From Rugalucina vietnamica (taxonomy: Eukaryota; Mollusca; Bivalvia; Lucinida; Lucinidae), in assembly GCA_964017185.1 (NCBI GenBank), contig OZ024871.1, positions 9,726,214 to 9,790,213 of the forward strand: a stretch of DNA of 64,000 nucleotides. Direction: 5' to 3'. The notes beneath the pieces were generated by a model. The model saw only the letters and a list, made by a program, of their open reading frames with translations. It did not search any database and was not told the DNA's origin. Position 1 is the first letter of the stretch. Each line of letters begins with the position of its first letter. Positions 24,520-36,654 of this stretch are shown here, one piece after another. The translations under genes and the position numbers were made by a program.

Positions 24520-26215
24520 AAATCTAAAAGGTCATTAAAGAGGCCTAAGTAGCCGAAACCATGGCCCGTCTCCTTTCTCATTATGTTCACTACTCTTAAA
24601 AGGATCTGTTTTAATTCTTATTTGCTATTACTGCAGCTGGTGTTGTGTCATGTGGCGGCCCTAAAAAGTATCCCCGTATATCATCCATAGTGAGATTATA
24701 TTTTCCGTTTGGTACTTTGAGGATATTCTGAGAAGTAAGAAAATTATTGTCGGCTTATTTACATTTTCTAGCCAATATTTAATATATTTGGCCCCATTTG
24801 GATAAAATACTATTCTAAGTATCGACTACCCTGTTGAGTTGCAAAACTACAGTAATTTTCTTTGGATCCATGTTGCCAAATCTTAAGGGTCACTGACGAG
24901 ACTCAAGTAGCCGATACCATGGTATGGCACACCCCCTTTCTCATTAATATGTTCACTGCTCTAAAAGGATATGTTTAATTCATATTCGCTATTACTGCAG
25001 CTGGTTTTGTGCCGTGTGGTGGCCCTAAAAGTCTCCCCGTACATCATCCATAATGCCGATTATATTTTGTTTTAGTCCTTTGAGATCAGCAAGGATATGA
25101 GAAATCAGAAAATAATTGTCGGTTTAGATACATTTTCTAACAAAGATTTAGATTTAATACATTAGGTCCCGTTTGGATAACATACTAGTCTTTGTATCGA
25201 CTACCGTGTTGAAAGTTACCAAGTTACAGTAATTCTTTTTGGCTCCATGTTGCCAAAAAAGGATCTGTTTTATCTTTATTTGTTATTACTGCAGCTAGTG
25301 TTGTGCTGTGAGGCGGCCCTATAATGTTTCCCCGTACATCATCCATAGTGCAGATTATATTTTTTGTTGTTCCTTTCAATTCAGCGAGGGTATTCCGAGA
25401 AATCAAAAAATTATGGTCGATGTTACCTATATTTTATATCTCTTAAAATAATTTCCTTATTGCTTGTTTATATGTGTGTATATCAGAGCCACTGCAGAAG
25501 ATGAGGGTGAGGTTATGGCCATGTAAAACCGGTTGAAGCCCGCCAGTAATTTTGTGTTCTTTTTGTTTTTGTCTCGGTGTTTAAATTTTTTGTGCTGTTG
25601 GCGCCTTATGCATGTGTTCATATTTTTAGTTAAGTTTAGGTAACTGAGTGGCCACCTACTGGGAAAATAGCTGCTCATTCGGCTTACGATATGTTTTCAT
25701 GGTATAAGTACCTGATTGTTAATTTAGTTTTTTCCCACCTCGGTTTTTGGAGTGGGAATCTTTTTCTGATTGCGCCTTTTCCCGATCTTTACCAACTTGA
25801 ACCATTTTAGATTCATTTTCTCAATGTTTTATATATTTGACCGCATTTGGATTATACTAGTCGTTGTATCGACTATCCTGTTAAAGATGCAAAATTACAG
25901 TAATTCTTTTTGGCTCCATGTTGCCAAATCTATAGGGTCACTGAAGAGGCTTAAGTAACAAAAACCGCGGTATGGCCCATTCCCTTTCTGACGAATCTGT
26001 TCACTGCTCTTGAAGGATCTGTATTATTTTTATTTGTATCGACTTCCCTGCTTAAAGTTGCAAAATTACAGTAATTCTTTTGGCTCCATGTTGCCAAATC
26101 AAAAGGGTCACTGACGAGGCTTAAGTAACCGTAACCAGTATGGCCCATCCCCTTTCGCATTAATATTTTTACTGCTTTTAAAGGATCTGTTTTAATTCTT
26201 ATTCCCTATTTTCCT
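24520..26215 (+). repeat. ~365-bp satellite array 1
   Basis: Tandem monomers marked by ATTACTGCAGCTGG, GGCGGCCCT, GTACATCATCCATA, TTTGGATA and GGGTCACTGA. AAAGGAT(C/A)TGTTT recurs at 24598 and 24961 (363 bp); a shorter deleted monomer follows, and partial monomers run to 26200. A retroelement UTR copy interrupts the array at 25488. Non-coding; AT-rich with a conserved CCGCGGTATGG core. Confidence 0.8.
25488..25805 (+). mobile_element. YLDD-type retroelement 3' UTR copy in satellite
   Basis: From CCACTGCAGAAGATGAGGG to CCAACTTGAACC. An internal ~40-base segment is deleted after GCCAGTAATTTTGTG. It shares the left junction CAGAGCCACTGCAGAAGA with the copy at 30075. Confidence 0.78.
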
Positions 26216-26939
26216 CATTTTAAATATACACTTTCTAGACGCAAAATAAAATAAGGAGACAATGAGCGTATCTATTTATTCTCTTAGATGGTAAGACATT
26301 TTAATTGCTCAGACTAAATAAACTTTAGCTTCCTCTCACATTGTTTTATTTCTATTTAAAGTCGCAATGATTGATGCCATGTCACGGTCATTGACTTGCC
26401 CATCCCTAGAAAACATGTAACTTTCCAGACAAAGATAGATATAGTGCTAATGTATAAGGCATTCATGCCGTTCCATCATGGCAGATGGTTTTATCCATAG
26501 AACAAACTGTAATTTGCATTTGGCCTGATGATTATGCATACAGACCGATTGCCGTCCTATAATTGATAACTTAATGACATTTTTTGTATTGTTTGTGATT
26601 GTCATTATACGTGTTTCTTTGTTATGCATTTTATTTGATTCATTAATTATTACAGCGATGTTGTATAGCATCTGATATCTGGAATAATAACGAGCATTTG
26701 CGAAAGGGAAAACGTACGATGTGGTCTGTGAAATATACAAGACTTCAAATGTTTTAAACTGGGACCAGCAAAATATTTAACAATAAGCAGTGAGTACATG
26801 TAGTAGTGAGGGTTTCTAATCAGATTTGTTTGTGTGACAATAATGCAAATTTTAAAGGCTTTAACAATCCTAACCAAAATTAAGGCTAGCTTTTTAAAGC
26901 ACACATAATCCTCAAAAACGTTTTCCATATTTAAGACGA
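26216..26939. repeat. Dispersed repeat, no gene seen
   Basis: About 26280-26410 matches 21300-21430. The remainder to 26939 is unassigned; frames on the minus strand have no recognisable motif. Confidence 0.5.
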
Positions 26940-27127
26940 ACAGACATGCGATATTAGTGATGATAAATGTTGGGGAGAAGAGAAGCCAGTACTTGCCTTT
27001 TAATGCTGAGCACCAAGCGAGGTAGCCACTGGTACCACTTTTAACGTCTTTGGTATTACTCTGCCCGGGATCGAATCCACGGCCTTCCGCTCCAGAAGCG
27101 GACGCTCTGACCATTACGCAATCAACG
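26940..27127 (-). mobile_element. tRNA-derived SINE (reference copy)
   Basis: On the minus strand: A-box-like TAATGGTCAGAGCGTCCGC, B-box GTGGATTCGATCCCGG, then GACGTTAAAAGTGGTACC, AGTGGCTACCTCGCTTGG and CTCAGCATTAAAAGGCAAGT. I know this body from SINEs in other molluscs. The tRNA head is degraded (an extra helix and no acceptor pairing), so it is not a functional tRNA. Confidence 0.78.
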
Positions 27128-27619
27128 TCTTACCTACGATGTGATACTTTCATTGTGCCATTTCCTGACCATTGCTTACTTTTTTTTAACCTTTTGAGAC
27201 ATTTCTACTATCTCAAAAGCATATACAGCAGGCTTGGGCAGCATTAGTTAGCAAAGTGATGCATTGTCATTAGCATTAGCACTGATTTGGAGCATTGGCA
27301 TTAGCTAGTTTTTAAAAACAATGCATTGTCATTAGCATTATTTAACAAAATAATGCATTAGCATTGGCATTAGTTTTCAGGTTATTTTGCGATAGGGATT
27401 CGAACCAGTGCAATAATGGGTTGTACATGTATCTTCATTGAACATGAAAAGGTCAACTATCATACATTGCCGATTCTGGTACTTCAAAGTTATTTTGACA
27501 CATTCATAATAAAGATGATCAACTCAGTATAAGATCAAGAACTGATGTATCAAATTATGAATCCATCACTGTTCAACTTCAAACCTAGTTTCCATACTAA
27601 AATATATAATACCATATAA

Positions 27620-29283
27620 TCAATACCTCGAACAGATTTTAATTTCTCGTGCTGTGGAAAAGGCTTATCGGTTGCTGCACAATATACTTACCTGGGGCTA
27701 TTGTTAACAGAATTTCTTGACTTTACTGCTATGGCTAGTGCGGTAGCAAAATCAGCCAGTCGTGCTCTAGGTTTAGTCATCTACAAATGCAAGCTCAACG
27801 GTGGGTTGCCGTTCAAATGTTACACCAAACTATATGACTTTCTTGTTTGGCCAATTATTGAATATGGTGCCAGTATCTGGGGCAACACGACCAGATCTTG
27901 TATAGTTGCGGTCCAAAACCGCGCTAGTAGATACCATCTAGGTGTAGGTAAATACACACCTAACCTTGCAGTACAAGGTGACATAGGATGGGTCCCAACA
28001 CAGGTCAGGCAATGGAAATCTTTGGGTAGGCTTTGGTGTAGATATAATGAAATGCCACAAAATCGTATAAATAAACGTATATTTGAATGGTCTATATCCA
28101 ACTCATCCACTTCATGTAAAAACTGGTATTTTAAATTTAAAGCCCACATGTCTTCTCTAAACCTTGATGTTATTTTCGATGAAAATGTACATTTATCTAA
28201 AAGCTATGTATTGAGTAAGATCCATGACAGAGAGTTTTCTGTATTCAAGTCAAACTGGAGGTCTGAACTTGATAATACGCAACGTGCAAATGGAAGCCAA
28301 AGTAAACTTCGTTCATACAAGTCTTTTAAAGATGTTTTTGAAACTGAAACGTATGTTCTGAATGATATACCAAGGGCGCACAGGAGTGCTTTGGCCAAAT
28401 TTAGGTGTGGTGTTGCTCCAATAAGACTAGAAACAGGAAGATACGAAAACACGCAAATGCTTTGTTTGTGATACTGTTGAATCTGAATGCCATGTCATTT
28501 GTGAATGTCCGATTTATGAAGACCTGCGTAACAAGTTGTTTACAAAAGCTAAAAATGTAGTCCCTAATTTTGACAATTTAAGTAATTTTGATAAAATGTG
28601 TCAACTGCTCTCGAACTGTGATATAGTTAAATTAACAGCCAAAATACTCTGTGATATTTTGAACCGCAGACGATCATTTTTGTATCGTTGAAAAAAGTAT
28701 ACGTTTCTTACGATTTAAGTTATTTAACCTTCACCATTTAAATAGAATATGAAGATCACGATGTAGCAGCGCCATCAGTATTGGTATCTGCTCGACACTC
28801 AGGGGACCCCCGACTGCTCCGGGCACATTCATTTGTCACCTTGAGAGACGGGATGGCACGTGGGATAGCTTTTCGTAAAAGCCCGGTGCCTGTTGTCCCT
28901 GGTGAGCCAGTTCTTCCGACGGCTCGCAGCTTCAACGCTGGTTACCTCTGTGTGTCGGGTAGATGTTTCTGACGATATGACTTATGGCGTTGCTATGAAA
29001 GTGTTGTTCATTTACTTTGTTTTTATACATACCCATTTTACTTTAATGTATCATAATGTATATTGTATATATATCTCAAAATATGTCATAAATTTCTTTG
29101 TATTTTTTTTAAGAATTTGTATTATATTTATGGTTCAATTTTAGGCTTGTTCGTTACCACAATATAGTGTCTCATAAGTCTTAAAGGCTGGATATCAAAT
29201 ATGTTCATGTTGTTTTAATGTTTTATGTATATGTTTATTTGATATGTGACACTTTAATAAAACATTACTTACTTACTTACTTT
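27620..29283 (+). mobile_element. LINE (CR1/jockey-like) 3' half with frameshift
   Basis: The frame from 27620 reads RTDFNF, QYTYLGLLLTEFLDF, SRALGLVIYKCKLNGGLPFK, LVWPIIEYGASIWG, QNRASRYHLGVGKYTPN, GDIGWVP and FRCGVAPIRLETGRY. It stops at 28471. The CCHC-like knuckle continues in another frame, TRKCFVCDTVESECHVICEC at about 28450-28520, and ends at 28691. A single frameshift near 28440 therefore breaks an otherwise good C-terminal half of a non-LTR polyprotein. The 3' UTR ends with AATAAAACA and an (ACTT)n tail at about 29262-29283. The RT catalytic core is missing (5' truncation or deletion). It lies wholly inside the hAT-like element. Confidence 0.88.
28437..28450 (+). other. Frameshift site in the LINE ORF
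   Basis: The frame ending ETGRYENTQMLCL must shift here to rejoin TRKCFVCDT. The position is read from the two frames and is accurate to about ten bases. Confidence 0.75.
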
Positions 29284-29785
29284 ATAATAAATATTATGGT
29301 TGTACAGCTACAATCTTAAAATCATTGTGAAATGGTGCTCTTCAATAGCATGCCTCAATGGATGTATTCACCTGACAAAAACTCTTCATAAAAGGACACA
29401 ATAAACTGCAAATTATTAACTGACACTGTTTGTAACACACACAGCACTGCTAGGTAACAGCTAAAGGCAAACAAACAACTTCACAAGTAACAATATATAT
29501 GTACTAAAGTGGCAATTTATCACACCTTTGGAAATAGTTTGTAAACAGGATCCTAATTAATGAATTTAGACAAAGTATGTAAATCATAGAAAAAAAAAGT
29601 TTTATAGCTAATGCCCAAACTAATGGTAATGCATTAGCAAAATTTGCAAAAGTAATGCATTAGAATTAGCATTGTTCTAATGCCAAAATTAATATTAACA
29701 TTGGCATTAGCATTAGTTGAGAAATAGCTAATGCATTGCTAATGCATTGGCATAGTTTAATGCATTGCCCAAGCCTGATATACAG

Positions 29786-30074
29786 TGAAAACAAATCAGA
29801 GTAATACTTTAGAGCACGTTAAAATGTCACTTGAAACGTTATATACAAACACATGAACGTTGCGCATCAGTTTACCCAGTATAAAAGTTAAGGTGGGGGT
29901 ATATTATATAATCGGTGCTGTTTGTGTATTAAACTGGACAGAAACCTGTGAAAACCTAAAGGTTGCATCATCTTTTAATGACTGAAAAACATTGTTGTGT
30001 TACATGTAGTATGAAATACAGAACTGTTCGGAAATTAGTGATGAAAGTCTCGACGACAATCTCCATCGAAACAG
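29786..30074. other. Unassigned sequence
   Basis: No gene or repeat recognised between the hAT-like element and the next retroelement fragment. Confidence 0.45.
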
Positions 30075-30418
30075 AGCCACTGCAGAAGATGGGGGTGAGG
30101 TTATGGCCATGTAAAACCGGTTTAAGCCCGCTAGTAATTTTGTGTTACTGATCGTTCCAAGGCGATACTTCTGTGGTGGTTCATTTTGCTTTTTGTCTTG
30201 GTGTTTAAATTTTTTGTGCTGTTGGCGCCTTATGTATGTTTTCATATTTTTAGTTAAGTTTAGGTAACTAAGTGGCCACCTATTGGGAAAATAGCTGCTC
30301 ATTCGGCTTACGATATGTTTTCATGGTATAAGTACCTGATTGTTAGTTTGGTTTTTTCCCACCTCGATTTTTGGAGTGGGAACCTTTTTCTGATTTCGCC
30401 TTTTCCTGGTACCTTTTT
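30075..30418 (+). mobile_element. YLDD-type retroelement 3' UTR copy
   Basis: From CCACTGCAGAAGATGGGGG to CCTGGTACCTTTTTATGA, including GTTACTGATCGTTCCAAGG and GCTGTTGGCGCCTTATG. It shares its 5' breakpoint with the copy at 25488. Confidence 0.82.
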
Positions 30419-31314
30419 ATGACGTCTTAAATGGCGATTGTTTTCCAAAATCTATTTGTTACATTTCCAAGGACCTGCCAACAAATTCAAGAAACACAAA
30501 TTAATCAGTGTTAGCGAAATGAAAAAGAATAAACAATATCTGGATTTGACATTCCGCAATTCTATGTCTAAAGTGATATAAAGCGGCCCTCATTCTAATC
30601 ATGTAGATTTAATTGTTTACGTCAAATTCCGAGTAAAAAAATGATGGATGTCAAACATATCAAATTTTCTGGTTCTTTATTCGCCACTAACACACCATTT
30701 TCTTGCGTTTCTTGGCAAATCGGTAGCTTGCATTCCCTAAATGGCTGTTAACAATGTTTCTCAATAGTCTCGTTGAATGTGTCACATAAAATAGAACGTT
30801 GTAGAGGAAGAAAAGGCCGAAGTATCAACCAAACAATATCAGTAAAATAAGAATAAGAAAACTCCTACGAGCCATGCATGTCAATCATTTAATTTGTCGG
30901 CATTGTTTGTCCAAGCGGGCCTCATGAAATGTCGAGTCCATTTCTTCAAAAACCAAAATTAGTCGGTGCACCATTTGTGCCAAAGTGTTCAGGTAACACA
31001 AAGTTTCTGACCAATTCGAAACTGTTAGCTTTTCGTATTTTGCTAGAGAGAAGACAAGTCCGCCAATTGGGCACATGCATTTAAAAAACAAGTATCAACA
31101 ATTTGGTCAAGTGGCAAGAATGGCGTTGCTCTAGACTGATTTCAGTTCCTTAGGTAGAACAACTTAACCGGCACTTATAATCGGAGCAAAAAACGTGGTT
31201 ACAGTTAAGTAGTTGATAAACGGTCTTGTAAGCTGTTTTAATGATCAGCCTTATCCAGTTTGTGCAACAATAAATTTGAGATTCATACACATATTTATAT
31301 TTTAGGTGAGCGGA
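30419..31314. repeat. Large dispersed repeat unit, diverged
   Basis: About 30550-30640 matches 9935-10015 (CCGCAATTCTATGTC, AAGCGGCCCTCATTCTAATC). The rest is unassigned, with no gene. Confidence 0.5.
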
Positions 31315-31900
31315 TAGCAGGTTTAATATATTTGATATAGTTGGCCCCATTTCGATAATACTAGTCTTTGTATCGACAATATTGTTGAAAGTTGCAAAAT
31401 GACAGTAATTCTATTTCGCCCCCATGTTGCCAAATCTATAGTGTCACTGACGAGGCTTGAGTAACCGAAACCGCGGTATGATCCGCCCCCTTTCTCATTA
31501 ATACGTTCACTGCTCTACAATGATCTCACTTTTACTTTTATTTGCTATTACCTCAGTTGCTGTGGTGCCGTGCGGCGGTCCTAAAACGTCTCCCCGTACA
31601 TCATCCATACTGCAGATTATATTTTCCTTTTGCTCCTTTGAGATCAACAAGGGTATTCTTAGAAAGTAAACTGTTATCGGTTGAGATTCCTTTTCTACCC
31701 AACGTTTAATATATTTGGCCCTATTTGGATTATGATAGCCTTTGTATCGACAATCCTGTTGAAAGTAATTCTCTTTCGCCCAATGTTGCCAAATATATAG
31801 GGTCACTGAAGAGGGTTAAGTAGCCGAAACGGCGGTATGGCCCATCCCCTTTTTCATTAATACATTCACTTCTCTTAAAGGATCTCAGTTTTGTTTTTAA
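31315..31900 (+). repeat. ~365-bp satellite array 2
   Basis: About one and a half monomers with ATTTGATATAGTTGGCCCC, TCACTGACGAGGCTTGAG, CCGCGGTATG, GTACATCATCCATA and a second GGGTCACTGAAGAGGG. Non-coding. Confidence 0.75.
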
Positions 31901-33019
31901 TAATTACTGTACACAGTGGTAAGGAGCCTCAAAATAAAGAATAGAAAAAAAAATGACAATGGGGTTATGCTAAACCCAGTTATTCACCTTAATCAAACGT
32001 TTGTGCTTAGATACTTTGATTACGCAGACTGAAATGTTGGCTTCCTAAATACAATGTCATTTTATTTCATTGGAACATTACATTCGCCAGAAAAAAAGTA
32101 CACTGATTTCAATTTTACCTAGTGTGGGTGTCCAAAATAAAATGCGCCCGCTATACGTTTCATACATTGTTGAAGTTGGACCACCGGTGTATTTTATTTT
32201 CTTGACGAATCAGCTTTGCACGTGCATTTGAGCTGCATCGTAATGGATCGGCCGTTGACGTGCCCTCTGTATATAAAACAACATTCTTGACAAAGATAAA
32301 TTAAGCGATGTAATTTTCTGGCATTTTATTCTGATTTTGTCTGGAATCGAGGAAAGAGCGCTGTTTGTGTTGCTGGTAATATGTTCTTATTAACAAGATT
32401 TTCTTTGTCGATACAGATACTATAATATATTTAGAAGATTGCGTACATAAATACCAGTTTAACAATCGGGTTCATACTCACAGCACTTTCACTCGGCCCC
32501 ACACTAAATAAGGCACTTTCAATGAGCTGCAAGACGAAAATCCATACATGTACATGTTATCCTAAGAAGCTACCAAGTCTATCTATATTGTCAAGAAAAT
32601 ATACAGTAAATGTGTATCCTCTGCCCTACCAAGATAAATAGTCTGTAGGAAGCGTTATACTTGAAACGTGTGTGCATTTTTGAAAGGGAGATATAGCTCG
32701 CCTACTATTTCTATACCGTTTAGTAGCTAAACGTGTTATATCAGGGGTTTTATCGGGAAGCAGTTGGTCACATTTAGCGACCATTTAACGACTGTGTCTA
32801 GCAGCAATGAGAGGGTACACTTCGCTTAGATGAATGGTCATCTATAGAGTAGCCATTATGTGTGTTCCTGTTTTTCACACGGATAATGGCATCGCGTGAA
32901 AAAAAAATCGACCGCATCATTTTTAAACGGTCCGTTATACTCAGCAATAGAATTCACGAATAACAATAATGGGTTGCAGTTGTCAGAAAGCATGCCATTG
33001 AATAAAAGCATAAAAGACT
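31901..33019 (+). repeat. Large dispersed repeat unit with mariner-like empty site
   Basis: About 32120-32430 matches 21480-21830. 32590-32660 is the related empty site of the 22.0-kb mariner-like element (single TA at 32639-32640). 32641-32900 matches 22923-23180. Non-coding. Confidence 0.65.
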
Positions 33020-33573
33020 TGACTTTTTCTTTTGCTCCGGAGTTAGTAAGTTATTCGGCGCCCAGGGATCTCCATCGTCGGGCAGCTTACTGAATCTGTG
33101 AGTCCTGGTTTTTGATTCATCAGGATGTTAATCATGATTTATTTGTTTGTTCTTGATGATTCATTGACTAGTTAGAGATTCACCACGAGGACCGAAGAAC
33201 TAACTAAATGTTATGAACCACTGCAGAAGCTGAGGGTGAGGTTACGGCCGTGTAAAATCGATTTAAGCCCGCCAGTAACTTTTTGTTACTGATCGTTCCA
33301 AGTCGATACTTCTGTGGTGGTTCTTTTTGTTTTATGTCTTGGTGTTTAATATTTTTGTGCTGTTGGCGCCTTATGTATGTTATCATATTTTTAGTTAAGT
33401 TAAGGTTACTGATTGGCCACCTATTGGGAAAATAGCTGCTCATTCGGTTTACGAAATGTTTTCATGGTATAGGCACCTGATTGTTGGTTTGGTTTTTTCC
33501 CACCTAGGGTTTTTGGAGTGGGAATCTTTTGCTGATTGCGCCTTTTCCTGATCTTTGCCTACTTGTACCTTTG
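33020..33573 (+). mobile_element. YLDD-type retroelement 3' UTR, long copy
   Basis: The longest solo UTR copy. It starts at CTTTTTCTTTTGCTCCGGAG, includes CTCCATCGTCGGGCAGCTTA and the CCACTGCAGAAGC segment, and ends CTTGTACCTTT. It joins the UTR segment downstream of the ORF in copies 1 and 2 to the shorter solo copies, proving they are one family. Confidence 0.85.
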
Positions 33574-33664
33574 AATAAAATCATTAAACACTTACAAAAC
33601 ACGCATTAAAATACATGTACACACAAACATTGCTTTTAATCAATGCTTTTAAATAAGCTAAGGA

Positions 33665-33975
33665 ACAGTTATCTTATGACGTCGCTGCTTTCCAGTGGAT
33701 AACGTCATGTTATAAATAGTGTTATGACCACACGTGAACACGTACTAACACTTTTGAGAGAATACATAACGTCGTTGACGACGTCCGTAATAACAATGTA
33801 ATTTTTATTGAAAATATGTCCACTTTACAGGCGATAAAATCCAAATTTAAAAGTCATATGATAAAACGAATCTTACACTCGTGGTCATTTTCTATGATTT
33901 TTATTAAACGAGCCTTCGCCAAAGGCTCGTTTAATAAATTTCATACGAAATGACTACTCGTGTAAGATCCTCAGT
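33665..33975. mobile_element. Hairpin element type a, copy 1
   Basis: About 240 bases with TGACGTC-like sites (TTATGACGTCGCTG, ATAACGTCATG, CGTTGACGACGTCCG) followed by a hairpin at about 33875-33970: TCTTACACTCGTGGTCATTT, TTATTAAACGAGCC and a return arm GGCTCGTTTAATAA ... CTCGTGTAAGATCC. A second copy is at 53416-53705. Non-coding. Confidence 0.75.
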
Positions 33976-34149
33976 GTCTTGAGTATTCCCGCCATGATAA
34001 TAAATAAATGTGACCGCCGTACTTTTTATGGTCACTAGATTCGCATTTTATATGTTAGTACATATAAAGACGCATATTTTATAACATCGATTGAGAAAGG
34101 TAAAAGTAGGCGATGTAGGTCACTGGCCAGATATGGTTCCGCTCCCCCC

Positions 34150-35560
34150 CCCCCCCAGGGGGAATTTTGCAGACCATAATTTTCATATAGCCTGATGTCT
34201 AAGAAGTTTTTTGAAACATGTTAGCCCTCTGTAAAGTGTCGCGTAACCATGTAACATCGAGTTACATATGTTACCTACAGAAAATCTGTTAATTACTGTT
34301 GAATTTAAAAATGCAATATAAATTAAAATAAACATTGCCCTATTGATCAAAACTGGGTTTCAAATAATAGTAGACAGTCTTAGCTACAATATGAGACCAT
34401 TGATTTTCATGTTACTCTGTCACAGTGTAACATATGTAACATTTTTTCACAAAGTTTATCTTAAATGCATATGTGTAGCTAAGTTATCCTTTTGTGGTTC
34501 TGCACCCCATTAGAGGGAATTGTGTAGACCATGATTTTCATATAGCCTGATGTCTTAGAAGTTTTGAAACATGATTAGCTCTCTGTAAAGTGTCACCTAA
34601 CCGTGTAACATCGAGTTACGTATGTTACCTACAGAAAATCTGTTTTAACTGTTGAGTTTAAAAATGCTATAAAAAATAAAATGAACATTGGTGTATTGAT
34701 CAAAACTGGGTTTCAAACAATAGCAAACTTTCTTTGCTGCAATATGAGACCTTTGATTTCAATGTCACCCTGTCACAGTGTAACAAATGTAACATTTTAT
34801 ACAAAATTCATCTTAAATGCAATGTTTAGCTAAGTTATCCTTTTGTGACTCTGCACCCCATTTGATGGGATTGTGTAGACTATGATTTTCATATAGCCTT
34901 ATGTCTAAGAAGTTTTTTGAAACATGTTAGCCCTCTGTTAGGTGTAGCGTTATCGTGTAACATCGAGTTACGTACATTACCCACCGAAAATCAAAGTTTT
35001 ACTGTTGAATTAATATGTCATAATAAAATAAACATTCTTTTATTGATCTAAACTAGGTCTAAAATAATAGCAAATATTCCAAGCTACAATATGAAATCGT
35101 TGATTCCATGCCAGTCAGTCACAGTGTAACGTATGTAACATTTTGTCACAAATAACATTTTAAATTAATATGTGAAGCTAAGTTATCATTTTGTGGTTCT
35201 GCGCCCCATTATAGAGAATCTTAAAGACCATGATTTTCATATTAGCCTGATGTTTAAGAAGGTTTTTGAAACATGTTGGCCCTCTGTAAAGTGTAGCGTA
35301 CTCATGTAACATCGAATTACATATGTTACCTACCCCCATTAGATTTAAAATGCAATAAATATCAAAATAAACGTTCATCTATCAATCAAATCTTGCAGAC
35401 ATTTTAGCTACAATATGTCACCTTTGATTTCCATGTCAGTTTGTCTGTGTGTAACATAAGTAACTTTTTCAATTTAGGAAGACAAATCATAGTATTCATA
35501 CTAAAGTATATTGATTTACCTATCATCGTCCTAAAGTACCTTTCAAAGACTGCAAAGTTT
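34150..35560 (+). repeat. ~352-bp subterminal tandem array of element 2
   Basis: GTAACATCGA recurs at 34251, 34604, 34956 and 35306 (periods 353, 352, 350). Each unit also has CATGATTTTCATATAGCCT or a variant, CACAGTGTAACATATGTAAC and GATCAAAACTGGG. The first unit is the terminal inverted repeat itself, so the array is a multiplication of the element end. Confidence 0.85.
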
Positions 35561-36654
35561 GTTTTCAACATTATTTAGTGTTGTAGTCATATGCATGTTT
35601 GTACATGTATACCCCATACCACTCCCCATGAGTCTTTTTTCTATTATGTGTTGAATGAAGCAGTGCAACAAATAAGGCTCGATTAGCATGCTACCATAAT
35701 GCAAATAGTAACATATGTAACACCAAACTATTTTTTTTCTTTTACTTAATCTAATCCTATCAGTGTCATCTGAAACAGCACATTGATGGCACTATGGCTT
35801 CTCATACCCAAATTTATTGATGTTGTGTATACATTTTGACTATGGCAGCTTGTTGAAGACATGTTCTGCCCATTCTTTAAGTGAATCTGGAATCAGTTTT
35901 AAACTTTGGAGCTTTGCAGTTCTATCTGTACAACATGAACAGACCACAGAGTCAGATGGTCTATCTGTTACAAGTTCTCTGCCTAATTCTAAATTATGTA
36001 GGAGCGTGGGCTTGTCTGTTTTGGTTGACATGCCAGCCGTTGTTGCTAGAGACCATGGTACAGGACATAGAGACTAATATGACAGTTTCAGTTCATGCTC
36101 AACTGCAAGAAGCATGAGCTGGCCAAAATATGACTTTCAGCTTTAACCTGGGTTATTTGATTTTGGGAATGTGTTACCTTCTTTGTGATTTGACATTCTG
36201 TAAAGGGGTTATATTTAATTTAATGTGTTTCACTGGGTCATGAAATCCAGTGGATTTGTCAACTTGACGAAGTGTTCCATGCTTTTACCACTTTAGGGTG
36301 CTTTTAACAGATATTGTGCCACATGCAGTTTTGCTGGAACACCTGATGTCAGATTGTATAGTTGAGCAAAATGGGTTAGTGAAGCTGGATAATGCACAAA
36401 TAGACATATTTCTGACTACTTTATAGGTGTGATGTTCGTTATAATGTCTCTCTAAATTGACACCTCATCATTACTCATTTCAGTATGTTGTATTAAATGT
36501 GGCTTCAACATACAGTGTTGTGCGGGTAGCGTTCTGACTGCCCGACTTTGAAAATGTTAGATAATGCGCTGGCCATCACTAAAAGGGAATGATTTTTGTT
36601 AATAAATGGGTATCACACCGATATACCAATGGTACATATGTCCCTAGCTTTCCA

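Larger units (their letters stand above)
27221..29785. mobile_element. hAT-like element with 8-bp target duplication, containing a LINE
   Basis: Element 27229-29777 (2549 bp) has inverted ends CAGGCTTGGGCA at both termini and a perfect 8-bp target duplication ATATACAG (27221-27228 and 29778-29785). Inward of both ends lie degenerate runs of ATGCATTAGC-type words (27240-27385 and 29600-29765, inverted). CAG-initial ends with 8-bp duplications are the signature of the hAT superfamily. No transposase was seen; about 1.7 kb of the interior is a decayed LINE, so the original was a short non-autonomous element. Confidence 0.88.

Noticed and set aside
27820..28452. Minus-strand frames of 82-109 codons opposite the LINE
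   Set aside because: Antisense shadows of the LINE ORF with no motif.
34141..34157. Poly(C) run as a G-quadruplex regulatory site
   Set aside because: It is part of the terminal repeat of element 2 (the counterpart is at 38905-38921) and varies in length; no promoter context.
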